A stretch of 64,000 nucleotides of DNA from Actinomycetes bacterium (GTDB taxonomy: Bacteria > Actinomycetota > Thermoleophilia > BMS3ABIN01). The stretch is taken from the NCBI GenBank assembly GCA_021787475.1, contig JAJYLW010000001.1:124001-188000 (forward strand), given 5' to 3'. Shown piece by piece: positions 31,697 through 40,644 of the stretch; the stretch's first letter is position 1; each line of letters starts with the position of its first letter. A program made the translations under genes and the position numbers. The notes under the pieces are model-generated. The model ran no database searches and was not told the origin of the DNA. It was given only the letters and a program-made list of their open reading frames with translations.

Positions 31697-32352
31697 GACT
31701 GCATCTCCTCACCACTTAGCAAGTCGGCGCGCCGGCGGTAGACAAACACTACCACTCCCGAGGTGAAGAACAGCTCGGCAATTGCCAGCGGGATCTGCGT
31801 CGGCATGAAAGAGCCGAACGCCGCCAGCCAGGTGGCGCCAATCGATTCATGGCCATGCAGGGCGAGGGCCAGCTGAAATGATGTGATCGCGTAAGTGACA
31901 AGATCTCCAGCCAGCCCTCCCAGGCCGGCGGCGATCCCGAGGCCTGCTCCCAGCCGGCGCGCCCCCCAGTAAACGCCGAAGCCGACAAAAGAGCCGCCGA
32001 CCGCCATCGAGAGGATATTGGCGCCCCAGCTGCTGATGCCGCCGTGGGCAAAGAAAAGGGCCTGCAAAAGCAAGGCCACCGCTCCCAGCGCCACTGCCGA
32101 AAAGGGACCGAGCAGGATTGCCGCCAGCGGGGTGCCGCAGGGATGCGAAACCGTTCCGAGGCCGGGGACCGGTACCGGCATCAGCGACACCACAAACACA
32201 AATGCCCCCATCAAGCCCACCAATGGCCTGGCTTGGGGCCTCTCTTTCAAGAGCCGCTTCAGCTTCGCCAACCCGGCGGCAAGAAAAGCCATCGCTGGCA
32301 CGTACCAGCCCGCGGCCTGGTCCAGCGGAAGAAGTCCCTCAGGGATGTGCAT
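31693..32352 (-). CDS. cbiM: Cobalt ECF transporter substrate-binding membrane protein
   Basis: A 219-residue polytopic S component. The N-terminus MHIPEGLLP is the metal-binding signature in which Met1, His2 and a conserved His coordinate cobalt. VSHPCGTPLAAILLGP and FFAHGGISSWGANILSMAV are also family motifs. AAAGGAA precedes the ATG. It is the first gene after the cobalamin riboswitch and terminator, so cobalt uptake and the downstream corrin genes are expected to be shut off by adenosylcobalamin. Confidence 0.94.
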   Translation of the reverse strand: MHIPEGLLPLDQAAGWYVPAMAFLAAGLAKLKRLLKERPQARPLVGLMGAFVFVVSLMPVPVPGLGTVSHPCGTPLAAILLGPFSAVALGAVALLLQALFFAHGGISSWGANILSMAVGGSFVGFGVYWGARRLGAGLGIAAGLGGLAGDLVTYAITSFQLALALHGHESIGATWLAAFGSFMPTQIPLAIAELFFTSGVVVFVYRRRADLLSGEEMQS

Positions 32353-32466
32353 TGTAATTCCTTTCTGTCATAAGCATTGCCGATCTGTCAAAGACTGATC
32401 AGCGAGCGTGATATTTTTCGATTTCGGTGCGAACGGCGAATGAAATTCAGGGATTCGGGTGAGATT

Positions 32467-32505
32467 GAAAAAAACCCTTCATCCCGGAATCGGCACAAAG
32501 GGTTT
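32467..32505 (-). terminator. Intrinsic terminator of the cbiM riboswitch
   Basis: On the minus strand AAACCCTT (5' arm) pairs with AAGGGTTT, followed by a run of T. It lies between the aptamer and the cbiM start, the usual place for an expression platform that ends transcription when cobalamin is bound. Confidence 0.85.
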
Positions 32506-32559
32506 ATGGAAACGTCATCATGATCCTGCCCCTTTCTCGCGAAGGTTCTGGAACCCAGG

Positions 32560-32695
32560 GTCAGGGGCGGGTTTTCTGGCTCGTGAGCACGATATGAACA
32601 GGCCACATCGGTGTGCGCACTTACAGTAGCGGGACTGCGCCGGTCTTGCACCGGACTTGCCCCATTTAAGCCTCCGCCAAAATAGCGGAGGCCCC
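32560..32695 (-). promoter_or_regulatory. Cobalamin riboswitch upstream of cbiM
   Basis: On the minus strand the aptamer core reads GCAAGTCCGGTGCAAGACCGGCGCAGTCCCGCTACTGTAAG (shown here as landmarks GTCCGGTGCAAG and CAGTCCCGCTACTGTAAG), at 32620-32663. The B12 box GAGCCAGAAAACCCGCC is at 32566-32583. A GC-rich hairpin (CCTCCGC/GCGGAGG, 32670-32692) flanks the 5' end. It is compact, about 135 nt, and controls cbiMNQO and the corrin genes after them. Confidence 0.92.
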
Positions 32696-32803
32696 ACTGA
32701 CCATCTTCAACAGCAAAAAGTATATGGAACCGCCAGCACGATGTCAAACGGGACGGGCCAGGCGGTTGGTTTTTACACTACAATACTGCATAATGTAAAC
32801 TGG

Positions 32804-33913
32804 TTATCGGGCTGCGCCCAGCCGCAACAGCGCATTTACGATTGCCGCAGCGATGTTGCTGCCGCCCCTGTTGCCCGGCAGGGTGATATGAGGAATGTCC
32901 GTCCCCGCCAGCGCCTGTTTGCTCTCAGCGGCACCGACGAAACCGACCGGCACGCCGATCACCAGCGCCGGCCTGAGACCCGCCTCGCGCTCCAGCCGCA
33001 GCACTTCCAGCAGCGCCGTGGGGGCGTTGCCGATAACAGCGACAGCGCCGCCCAGACCGAAGCGGCCGGCCAGCAGTCTGATGCCGGCGGCGCAGCGGCT
33101 GATACCGGCGGCGCCCGCCAGGTCCGCGGCTTCGGCTTCGGCAACGGCGCAGGCAACGGTCAGCCCCGTCCCGGCGGCGGAGGGAGTGATCCCCGCCGCG
33201 GTCATGTTGACATCACAAATAATTGGCGAGCCAAGAGCGAAGGCTTCGGCGGCCGCCGCCACCGCGCCGCGGGAAAAAACCAGCGCCGCCGCCAGCGACG
33301 GGTCGCCGCTGGCATGGATTACCCGGCGGACAACCTGGTACTCAGGATCTTCATTGTCGTCAATTCCCAATATCGCGTCGATGATGGTAAAACTCTCCTT
33401 CTCAATCTCCTCCCCCAAGGCAACGTTGCTTGCCCTGAGCGTTTTGGTCTCAATCGTTTCGCGTTTAACGTTTAACGTTTCACGCCACTGATTTACACTT
33501 TTAGCTTTATCCGCTGTCCACGACCCCGCTGCCAGAATCCGCTTTATCATCACTTCCATCAGCTGCCCGTCAATGCCTAATGGCTTTGCCAGCACCAGCT
33601 CCACCTCGGCCAGCTCCGCCCGCAGCGATGCCAGCTGGGCGGGGATGTCGCGCTGCATGTGGTTTCCCTCGTAAAGGAAATAAGGTGCAATAATGATGCG
33701 GCGAAACCCCGCCGCCGCCAGTTTGTGGCAGCAATCGGCCAGTGTCGGCTGGTTGAACTGCAGCGAGGCCGCCAGGGCCGTGCAGCCGGTGCGCTCGCTC
33801 AGCCCTGCCGCCACCCGGGCAAGCAGCCCGGCGGCCCCCGGCGCCCGGCTGCCGTGGCCGAGCACGACAATGGCGGCGGCGCCGTTGTCCTTGCCGGAAT
33901 CATTGCGCGGCAC
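32804..33913 (-). CDS. cbiXC: Fused sirohydrochlorin cobaltochelatase (CbiX) and cobalt-precorrin-8 methylmutase (CbiC)
   Basis: A 369-residue fusion of the first and a late corrin step. Residues about 14-135 are the small CbiX chelatase (VLGHGSR; RIIIAPYFLYEGNHMQRDIP with the metal-binding His). Residues about 165-369 are CbiC, which migrates the C11 methyl to C12 (VIHASGDPSLA, IICDVNMTAAGI, ALVIGVPVGFVGAAESK). The linker (about 143-160) contains RETLNVKRET, a translated heptanucleotide array. It is the last gene of the cobU unit and overlaps cbiA by 14 bp. A riboswitch for the next unit follows. Confidence 0.93.
   Translation of the reverse strand: MPRNDSGKDNGAAAIVVLGHGSRAPGAAGLLARVAAGLSERTGCTALAASLQFNQPTLADCCHKLAAAGFRRIIIAPYFLYEGNHMQRDIPAQLASLRAELAEVELVLAKPLGIDGQLMEVMIKRILAAGSWTADKAKSVNQWRETLNVKRETIETKTLRASNVALGEEIEKESFTIIDAILGIDDNEDPEYQVVRRVIHASGDPSLAAALVFSRGAVAAAAEAFALGSPIICDVNMTAAGITPSAAGTGLTVACAVAEAEAADLAGAAGISRCAAGIRLLAGRFGLGGAVAVIGNAPTALLEVLRLEREAGLRPALVIGVPVGFVGAAESKQALAGTDIPHITLPGNRGGSNIAAAIVNALLRLGAAR
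33455..33484. repeat. Heptanucleotide array inside the CbiX-CbiC linker
   Basis: Units CGTTTCG, CGTTTAA, CGTTTAA, CGTTTCA lie in frame within the cbiXC gene, exactly between its two domains. Confidence 0.85.
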
Positions 33914-35381
33914 CGGCGCTCACCTCCCCGGCGCCGGCGGCAGCCGATACAAACGCGGCGGCGGCGGCGCGGTTGCCGCCAAAATGAAGATGCACGTAGC
34001 TGGCGAGCATGCTGCCGGAACAAAACCCTTCCGGGCGGGCGCTGCCCGGGCGGCCCGAGCGGCAGTCGTAAGCATAGTCCTGCGGCTCCCATTCAACTGC
34101 GGACCAGTGGAATTCGTGGCCACGGGCGGTGGCGCCGGCCGGCATGAGGATATTGGCGCGCCTGGCGGCCGTCTCGACATAGCCCAGCGCCTGCCGGCGG
34201 CCGGTCATGCGCGCCTCCAGCGGCAGCGCCGCGGCCATCCGGTAGATCCTGCCTTCCACTTCCAGATGCCGGCAGAGGTAAACCAGCCCGCCGCACTCGG
34301 CGTAGGTGGGAAGTCCGGCGGCAATGGCGGCGGCGACCGATTCCCTCATGCTTCTGTTTGCCTCCAGCCGGGCCGCGAACATCTCCGGAAAACCGCCGCC
34401 CAGGTAGAGGCCGTCACAGGCGGGCAGCTCATCGTCAGCGAGCGGGCTGAACCGGACGATCTCGGCCCCGGCCGCAGCCAGCGTCTCGAGGCCGTCAACA
34501 TAGTAAAAGAAAAAAGCTTCGTCGCGGGCGACGGCCAGGCGGACGCGGCCGCCGGCGGACGCCGGCGCCATATCATTAGCCTGCGGCGATTTGCCGGCCG
34601 GCCGCCCCGCTGCCGCCGCTCCGACCAAGGCCAGCAAACCATCCACATCAACATTTTCCTGGACATGGTCAATAACAAGCTCAATTTTCTCTTGGAAATG
34701 CGCACCCTCGCCTGCCGGCACAAGCCCCAGGTGGCGCGACGGCAGTCCTATTTCCGGGCGCCGCGGCAAAATCCCCAGAACCGGCACGCCGGCTTCGGCG
34801 GCGGCCTCTTCCAGGGCGCGCGCGTGCGCCGCGCTGCCAGCGTTGTTGAGAATGCAGCCGGCGAGGGGAACGCTGGCATCGAAACCGGCAAACCCGGCCA
34901 GCAGCGGCGCCAGGCTGCGGGCCTGCCGGGCGCAGTCCACCACCAGTACAACGGCACCGCCAGTCAGGCTGCTGATCTCGGCAGTGCTGCCGCCGCTGCC
35001 GGCGCCAGCGCGACCGTCAAAGAGGCCCATTACCCCTTCGACCACGCTGACGTCGGCTCCGGCGGCGCCGCGCCCGTAAATGTTTTTCACCTCTTCCGGC
35101 GATGTCAACCAGGTGTCGAGATTTCGTGACGGCGCTCCGGCGGAATGAAAGTGAAACCCGGGATCGATGTAATCCGGCCCCACCTTGAACGGGGCTACGG
35201 TGAGGCCGCGCCGGCGGCAGGCGCCCATGACTCCGGCCGCCACGGTGGTCTTGCCGGCGCCGCTGGCGGCGCCGGCAATGACGAGCGGCCGCCGGCCGCC
35301 ATTGCCCTCGCTCTTGCAACTGCCTGCAACTGTGTTGACCGGCAATGTTATCCGTGATTTTTTATAAAGCTGATCGGTCAT
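33900..35381 (-). CDS. cbiA: Cobyrinate a,c-diamide synthase
   Basis: Amidates the a and c acetates of cobyrinate using glutamine and ATP. A 493-residue protein with an N-terminal dethiobiotin synthetase-like ATPase: P-loop GAASGAGKTT near 39-48, PFKVGPDYIDPGFH and VEGVMGLFDG. The C-terminal half is a class I glutamine amidotransferase with the nucleophile Cys in YAECGGLVYL. It overlaps both cobD (20 bp) and cbiXC (14 bp). Confidence 0.95.
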   Translation of the reverse strand: MTDQLYKKSRITLPVNTVAGSCKSEGNGGRRPLVIAGAASGAGKTTVAAGVMGACRRRGLTVAPFKVGPDYIDPGFHFHSAGAPSRNLDTWLTSPEEVKNIYGRGAAGADVSVVEGVMGLFDGRAGAGSGGSTAEISSLTGGAVVLVVDCARQARSLAPLLAGFAGFDASVPLAGCILNNAGSAAHARALEEAAAEAGVPVLGILPRRPEIGLPSRHLGLVPAGEGAHFQEKIELVIDHVQENVDVDGLLALVGAAAAGRPAGKSPQANDMAPASAGGRVRLAVARDEAFFFYYVDGLETLAAAGAEIVRFSPLADDELPACDGLYLGGGFPEMFAARLEANRSMRESVAAAIAAGLPTYAECGGLVYLCRHLEVEGRIYRMAAALPLEARMTGRRQALGYVETAARRANILMPAGATARGHEFHWSAVEWEPQDYAYDCRSGRPGSARPEGFCSGSMLASYVHLHFGGNRAAAAAFVSAAAGAGEVSAGAAQ

Positions 35382-36492
35382 GAAGAACTTTCCTTAGCGC
35401 CGCCACCAGTTGGTGGTTCTCCCGCTCCGGCCGGACGGCCACGCGAATGAAGCGGTCTCCCAGCCCCGGAAACGAGCGGCAATCGCGCACAAGTATGCCA
35501 AACCTGCCCAAGTTGTCAACAACTGCCGCGGCGCTGCCCTTTTTAAGGCGAAGGAGAATAAAATTCGCCGCCGAAGGCAACGGCTCGACGCCGTCAATCC
35601 GGCCCAGTTCCGCGGAAAGCCGCTCCCGCGCCCGGGATGTCGCCACCCGGGTCATTTCCTGATAGGAATGATCCGCCAGCGCCGCCGCCAGCGCCGCCGC
35701 CGCCAGCGCATTTATGTTCCAGGGGGGCAGGCGGCGCCTCATTGCCGTCGCAAATTCCGCATCCGCCGCCAGGCAGCCGATCCTCAGGCCCGCCAGGGCA
35801 AACGACTTGGTAAAAGAGCGGATCACGTAAAGCCCGCCAGCGACGCCGCCAGTCAACGCCGATTCAAGGCCGCCGCCAAATTCAACAAAGGCCTCATCCA
35901 CCGCAAGCGCGGCGCCAGCGCGGCGGCAGTTGCGCCACAGATGTTCAATCTCATCAAAAGAAGCCCGGTAACCGGTGGGATTGTTGGGGTTGCAGATGAA
36001 GACAAGGTCATAACCTTGCGGCCGGATGCTCTTGACATCCAGCGCAAACCCCGAATCCTCCGGCAGCAGCAGGCTGCCAACTTCGGCGCCTGCAGCCCGG
36101 CAGGCGCGCCGGTACTCTGAAAACGTCGGGTCAATCACCAGCACGCGGCGAGGAGACAACACAGCCGCCAGCCAGTAGATAATCTCGCTGCTGCCGTTGC
36201 CGAGCACAACCTCGCCGGGAAGCACGTCCAGATATTCCGCCACCAGCGCGGAAAGCTCACGGGAGGACTCTTCCGGGTAATGCGCTATCTCGGCGGCCGT
36301 TTTGCGAATGGCGGCGATTGCCGCCGGCGGCGGCCCCAGCAGGTTGATGCTGGCGCTGAAATCCAGCAGCTCTTCCTTGGGAATGCCGTACCGGCTCTCC
36401 GCCTCCCGGCGGCGGCCGCCGTGCGCGGGTGCCTCCGGCAGACCCCTCGCAATATCTGTCAGGTTTCCCAAAATGCGACCTTGGTCCTTCAT
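35362..36492 (-). CDS. cobD: L-threonine-O-3-phosphate decarboxylase
   Basis: A PLP enzyme that makes (R)-1-amino-2-propanol phosphate, the linker between corrin ring and nucleotide loop. The 376-residue protein has DFSASINLLGPP near 44-55, the fold-I motif CNPNNPTGY, DEAFVEF, and the PLP lysine in RSFTKSFALAGLRIG. It is HisC-like, but location among cbiA, cobO and cbiB supports CobD. It overlaps cbiA by 20 bp, and a long array separates it from cobO upstream. Confidence 0.92.
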   Translation of the reverse strand: MKDQGRILGNLTDIARGLPEAPAHGGRRREAESRYGIPKEELLDFSASINLLGPPPAAIAAIRKTAAEIAHYPEESSRELSALVAEYLDVLPGEVVLGNGSSEIIYWLAAVLSPRRVLVIDPTFSEYRRACRAAGAEVGSLLLPEDSGFALDVKSIRPQGYDLVFICNPNNPTGYRASFDEIEHLWRNCRRAGAALAVDEAFVEFGGGLESALTGGVAGGLYVIRSFTKSFALAGLRIGCLAADAEFATAMRRRLPPWNINALAAAALAAALADHSYQEMTRVATSRARERLSAELGRIDGVEPLPSAANFILLRLKKGSAAAVVDNLGRFGILVRDCRSFPGLGDRFIRVAVRPERENHQLVAALRKVLHDRSAL

Positions 36493-36562
36493 CGTCTCGG
36501 ATTTCCTATCTCAAAAAAACAGCCGGAATCAAACTGCCCAAGTCAAGCAAACTGCAGATTTT

Positions 36563-36637
36563 CTGGTTTCGGGTTTTGGGTTTTGGGTTTAGGTTTGTCC
36601 ACCATCCACCATCCACCATCCACTAAATCCGGTTTTT
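36563..36637. repeat. Heptanucleotide array between cobO and cobD
   Basis: GGTTTCG, GGTTTTG, GGTTTTG, GGTTTAG is followed by TCCACCA, TCCACCA, TCCACCA, TCCACTA, AATCCGG. Two unrelated unit sequences follow each other with the same period. Confidence 0.88.
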
Positions 36638-37229
36638 AGTACTCTGTTCCTTCGCGCGCTCTGATGCCGCGGTTGAAAGGATGCTTGATCTCTCTCATTT
36701 CAGTAACATAGTCACAGGCTTTGATCAGCGCCGGCGGCGCCTGGCGGCCGGTTAGCACCAGCTCCAGGAAGGCCGCCCTGGTTCTCACCAGCTCCAGCAG
36801 TTCCGCCAGCGGAACCTGGCCGTTTTTGACAATATGCGTAACTTCATCCAGCACCAGGAGGTCGTGTTGGCTGCTTGCCGCAAGCTCCCGGGCCAGCTGC
36901 CAGCCACGCTCGACGGTCTGCCCGCTGGCCGCCACCTTCTCCTGCTCCTCACGGGTGGCAAACCGTGAGGCGCCGAACTGGTTGATGGTGAACGACGGCG
37001 TCCCCATCTTTTCCGCGAAAACCAGCTCCCCGGTCTTGATGCTCGTCCGCTTTAAAAACTGGATGATGGCGACGCCCCGGTTCCGGCCGAACGCCCGCAG
37101 CGCCAGGCCCAGCGCTGCCGTTGTCTTTCCCTTGCCGTCGCCTGTGTAAAGGTGAGCCAGGCCCTGCTTCCGCGTCTGCTCCCAAAGCACCCTCGCCAGC
37201 GTTTCCTGGTTGGCGCCCTTGCCGGCCAT
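36636..37229 (-). CDS. cobO: Cob(I)yrinate a,c-diamide adenosyltransferase, CobA/CobO family
   Basis: Transfers the adenosyl group of ATP to Co(I), making adenosylcorrinoids. Landmarks: P-loop GDGKGKTTAALGLALRA, FLKRTSIKTGELVF, and DLLVLDEVTHIVKNGQVP with a C-terminal YVTEMREIKHPFNRGIRAREGTE. The start chosen is ATG 37229, giving 197 residues and a 22-bp gap after cbiB; the longer frame to 37292 overlaps cbiB. Located between cbiB and cobD in the same unit. Confidence 0.93.
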   Translation of the reverse strand: MAGKGANQETLARVLWEQTRKQGLAHLYTGDGKGKTTAALGLALRAFGRNRGVAIIQFLKRTSIKTGELVFAEKMGTPSFTINQFGASRFATREEQEKVAASGQTVERGWQLARELAASSQHDLLVLDEVTHIVKNGQVPLAELLELVRTRAAFLELVLTGRQAPPALIKACDYVTEMREIKHPFNRGIRAREGTEY

Positions 37230-37251
37230 CACCGCCGCCCGTCCTGGCCAC

Positions 37252-38295
37252 TCACCGCCGCCTCCAGCCGATCCACAGCCGGCGAAAAACAACGCCCGCC
37301 ACCAGCACCAGCGTGCCGGCGAAGTACATCAGGTTGGCGGCGCGGCTGATGTCGTCCCACTGCGGCTTCCGGAGGCCCCTGCCCATTGTTGACGTCCCGA
37401 CCGGCACGCCATCGTAATAATTTGTGCCGCCCAGGCGAACTCCCAGGGCGCCGGCAAACGCACCCTCGCAGATGCCTGCGTTGGGGCTGGCGTGCTGCGG
37501 CCCATCCTGATGGGATACCCGGAAAGAACCAGCAACGCTGCCGCCGACCGCCGGACTGGCCAGCGCCGCCGCCAGGGCGGTGATCCGAGCCGGGATGAAA
37601 CCGGCGGCGTCGTCCAGCCGCGCCGAGGCCCAGCCGAAGTTGCCATAGCGCATGTTGCGGTAGCCAATCATCGAGTCAAGCGTGTTTATCATCTTGTATG
37701 CCATCGCCAGCGGAGCGCCCCCGGCGAGCCCGTAGAAAACAGGCGCCACAAGGCCGTCGTTGCAGTTTTCCGCCACGCTCTCGATAGCCGCCCGCGTGAC
37801 GCCTTCATCATCAAGCGCGGCCGTGTCACGGCCAACCAGGTGAGAGGCCTGGCGCCGGCCTGCTTCAACATTTTTAGCGAGCCCTCGCTGAACGTCGCCT
37901 GCCTTCTCGTACAAAGAGCGCCCCGCCAGCGAGAACGACAGCAGCGCCACCTCCGCCGCCCCTCTGAGCGGCCGTGGCAGGCTCCTCAGGAAGCCGCCGG
38001 TGACCAGATAGGCGCCGGTGGGCAGCATCGCGGCAACCGCGATTCCCGCCATCCTCTCAGCCGCCGGCCCTTTCTCGCGGCCGGGCATGCCCCAGTCAGC
38101 CAGCTCGACTGCCTTCCCCATCCAGATGACCGGGTGCCACGGGGCAGGCGGATCGCCAAAGATGATGTCGAGTGCAAATGCCAGGCAGAGGCTAGCCCCG
38201 AGCTTGGTCCCCCGCCGGGCCGCTGATTTGACTTCGCGCCTGCGTCCGCCCGCGGCTTTCTTAGACAAGGCCGGCAATGGCGTAAACCCTCTCAA
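37252..38295 (-). CDS. cbiB: Adenosylcobinamide-phosphate synthase
   Basis: Attaches aminopropanol (phosphate) to adenosylcobyric acid. A 347-residue polytopic membrane protein: FALDIIFGDPPAPWHPVIWMG near residues 39-59, ESVAENCNDGLVAPVFYGL, and MINTLDSMIGYRN, YGNFGWASARLDD are CbiB signatures. The listed ATG overlaps cbiP by 35 bp; a TTG at 38268 would start at the cbiP stop. Part of the cobU-cbiXC unit. Confidence 0.93.
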   Translation of the reverse strand: MRGFTPLPALSKKAAGGRRREVKSAARRGTKLGASLCLAFALDIIFGDPPAPWHPVIWMGKAVELADWGMPGREKGPAAERMAGIAVAAMLPTGAYLVTGGFLRSLPRPLRGAAEVALLSFSLAGRSLYEKAGDVQRGLAKNVEAGRRQASHLVGRDTAALDDEGVTRAAIESVAENCNDGLVAPVFYGLAGGAPLAMAYKMINTLDSMIGYRNMRYGNFGWASARLDDAAGFIPARITALAAALASPAVGGSVAGSFRVSHQDGPQHASPNAGICEGAFAGALGVRLGGTNYYDGVPVGTSTMGRGLRKPQWDDISRAANLMYFAGTLVLVAGVVFRRLWIGWRRR

Positions 38296-39823
38296 TGTCC
38301 AGTGACAGGCGCAGCTCCCTCGCCAGCCTGTCGTAGTTATGCTCCTTAAGCGCAGACCGGTCCAGGAGCGGCAGGGCCGCCGGACAGCCGAAAAAACTCA
38401 GGATGCCGCTGAGAACCGCGTCACTTTCAAAGAACCCGTGCAGATAAGTGCCAAGGACGAGCCCGTTTGGATCAACAGCGCCATCGTTGCCGGCCTCGGT
38501 TGTCAACAGGGGCGCCGCCCCTGGACCCAGACTTGTACGGCCCATGTGAATCTCATACCCGCTCACCGGCGTACCCCGGGGCAGCAGCGCAGTGGCGCCG
38601 GAAACAGTTGCCCTTGTCCTCCTTGTGCTTTTGCCCGCCTCGAAAATAGTCTCAACGTCAAGTAGACCCAGAGCCTTTGCCGTTCCCGCGCCGCTGTCCA
38701 ATCCGTGCGGATCGAGAATTCTCTTGCCCAGCATCTGAAAGCCGCCACAAATGCCGATAATCGGCGTACCTGTTTCCACCAGACGGATGATCCGGGCCGC
38801 CAGGCCGCTGGACCACAGGAACCTCAAATCAGGCAGGGTGCTTTTTGTGCCCGGGATAATTATGAGGTCGGCGTCCGCCAGCGCCGCCGGCTGCTCCACG
38901 TAATGGCACTCAAAGCCGGGGCAATCCGCAATGGCGTCGAAATCGGTAAAATTGGACATGCGCGGCAGGCGGATGATCATTACCTTGACAGTCTTTCGCT
39001 CTGGAAAATCGCCGGCGTCCCGGATATCGGATGGCCAGAGCGCCTGCTGCCATTGCCGAGGCTGGCCGTCTGCGACCTGACTTCCTTCGCTGGCGGGAAG
39101 CCCGACTGAATCTTCCTCCTCGATGCGAAGATCGTCAATAAAAGGAACCACGCCCAGCACTGGCTTAAGGCAGCGCGCCTCGAGAAAATCAATGCCGGGC
39201 TCGAGGATGGCGCGGTCGCCCCGGAATTTATTGATGATGATGCCGGCGACCCGCTCCTGCTTCTCCGGCTCAAGCAGCTCCATCGTTCCCACCAGCGACG
39301 CAAAAACGCCGCCGCGCTCGATGTCTCCGATCAGGCAGACAGGCGCGTCGGCAATCTCGGCCACAGTCATATTGGCGATGTCATGGCCGCGAAAGTTTAT
39401 CTCCGCCGGGCTCCCCGCTCCTTCGATGATGACGACTTCAAAATCACGGCGGAGGCGCTCGAGTGAATCCGAGACAGCGTCCAGCAGGCCCAGCTTGTAC
39501 TTGTGGTAATCGCGAGCGGTCATCGTCCCCACCGGCCGCCCTTTGACAACGACCTGGGCGCCGGTATCGGTTGTCGGCTTCAGCAGCACCGGGTTCATGT
39601 CTACGAGCGGCTCCACCCCCGCCGCCTCCGCTTGGACCACCTGCGCCCGCCCCATCTCGCCGCCGTCGGCGCTGACAAATGAATTCAGGGACATGTTCTG
39701 AGCCTTGAACGGAGCCACCGAAAAGCCGTCCTGGGCCATGATGCGGGCGAGCCCGGCAACGATCAGGCTCTTGCCGGCATGCGAGGCGGTTCCCTGAAGC
39801 ATGATTGTCCTGGCGGTCTTCAA
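38261..39823 (-). CDS. cbiP: Cobyric acid synthase
   Basis: Amidates side chains b, d, e and g of adenosylcobyrinate a,c-diamide. Landmarks: MLQGTASHAGKSLIVAGLAR with its P-loop, PFKAQNMSLNSFV, IEGAGSPAEINF, and the C-terminal amidotransferase with Cys in GICGGFQMLG. The longest frame opens at 39988, but its first ~55 residues overlap cobU and look unrelated. TTG 39823 lies just after the cobU stop and gives a normal 520-residue protein; ATG 39802 is the alternative. Often named cobQ. Confidence 0.93.
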   Translation of the reverse strand: MKTARTIMLQGTASHAGKSLIVAGLARIMAQDGFSVAPFKAQNMSLNSFVSADGGEMGRAQVVQAEAAGVEPLVDMNPVLLKPTTDTGAQVVVKGRPVGTMTARDYHKYKLGLLDAVSDSLERLRRDFEVVIIEGAGSPAEINFRGHDIANMTVAEIADAPVCLIGDIERGGVFASLVGTMELLEPEKQERVAGIIINKFRGDRAILEPGIDFLEARCLKPVLGVVPFIDDLRIEEEDSVGLPASEGSQVADGQPRQWQQALWPSDIRDAGDFPERKTVKVMIIRLPRMSNFTDFDAIADCPGFECHYVEQPAALADADLIIIPGTKSTLPDLRFLWSSGLAARIIRLVETGTPIIGICGGFQMLGKRILDPHGLDSGAGTAKALGLLDVETIFEAGKSTRRTRATVSGATALLPRGTPVSGYEIHMGRTSLGPGAAPLLTTEAGNDGAVDPNGLVLGTYLHGFFESDAVLSGILSFFGCPAALPLLDRSALKEHNYDRLARELRLSLDIERVYAIAGLV

Positions 39824-39830
39824 GGCAGCC

Positions 39831-40472
39831 TCACGCCTGCTTCCCCCGGTCCGTGTGAAAACCGGCCGGCGCCTGAAAACCCGCCCGGTCTTGCCGCCAT
39901 GATGAACGCCGCCGGTCCTGGCCGCCGCCGGTTTTCTTCTTGATCGGCACAGGGATTCCTGATACGCACAGATAAACCTCATCCGCAACGGCAGCCAGCC
40001 GCTGGTTGGCGCGACCGGCTATATCCCGGAAAACACGGCCAAGAGCGTTTTCGGGTACGACGCCCATGCCGACCTCATTGCTGACCAGGATCACTGCAGC
40101 ATGTTCTTCATTGAAACAAATATCAATAATTCGATCAACGGAATTGTCAATGACGGCGCAACTGTCCGGGTCCGTTTCAACCAAATTTCCGGACAGGAGC
40201 AGGTTGGCAATGAAGATTGTCATGCAGTCCACCAGCACGGTACCCGATCCGTCCAGGGCCCGGCTGATGGCTCCGGGGAGGTCAATGTCCGCTTCGATGG
40301 TCGTCCAGTCCGGCGGCCGCCGCCGCCGGTGCCGCGTAATTCTCGCCCTCATCTCCGGGTCGCCCGGCCGGGCCGTGGCGATATAGGTGACCCCGCCGCC
40401 GCGCTCAAGCGCCAGCCGCTCGGCAAACCTGCTTTTGCCGCTTCGCGCCCCCCCGGTAACAAAAACCATCAT
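39831..40472 (-). CDS. cobU: Adenosylcobinamide kinase / adenosylcobinamide-phosphate guanylyltransferase
   Basis: Phosphorylates adenosylcobinamide and then transfers GMP, preparing the nucleotide loop acceptor. From ATG 40472 it is 213 residues, starting MMVFVTGGARSGKSRFAE with the P-loop. RITRHRRRRPPDW carries the active-site His region, and VLVSNEVGMGVVPEN is the family motif. An upstream in-frame extension to 40553 reaches into the riboswitch terminator and is not used. First gene of the unit behind the second riboswitch. Confidence 0.92.
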   Translation of the reverse strand: MMVFVTGGARSGKSRFAERLALERGGGVTYIATARPGDPEMRARITRHRRRRPPDWTTIEADIDLPGAISRALDGSGTVLVDCMTIFIANLLLSGNLVETDPDSCAVIDNSVDRIIDICFNEEHAAVILVSNEVGMGVVPENALGRVFRDIAGRANQRLAAVADEVYLCVSGIPVPIKKKTGGGQDRRRSSWRQDRAGFQAPAGFHTDRGKQA

Positions 40473-40552
40473 TTTGAACCGTAGCCCTTTCCTGCCGCCG
40501 GCTCCGCTCCTGCAAGAGGAGCCGCCGCATTCGACAACGCTCCAACGCGCCA

Positions 40553-40588
40553 ATAAAAAAAAGCCCCCTTCATCCTGGAAGCGGGCTG
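40553..40588 (-). terminator. Intrinsic terminator of the cobU riboswitch
   Basis: On the minus strand AGCCC-CTTC pairs with GAAG-GGGCT around the loop CAGGAT (one G/G mismatch), followed by eight or nine T. It lies between the aptamer and the cobU start, the expected expression platform. Confidence 0.85.
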
Positions 40589-40644
40589 ACCGTTAAAACA
40601 AGACAACCTAGCCACTCCTTCCGCGAAGAGTTCGCTGGCCAGAG

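Noticed and set aside
36596-36625. Possible CRISPR array (TCCACCATCCACCATCCACC)
   Set aside because: Units are 7 nt with no spacers and no cas genes nearby; it is one of the heptanucleotide arrays.
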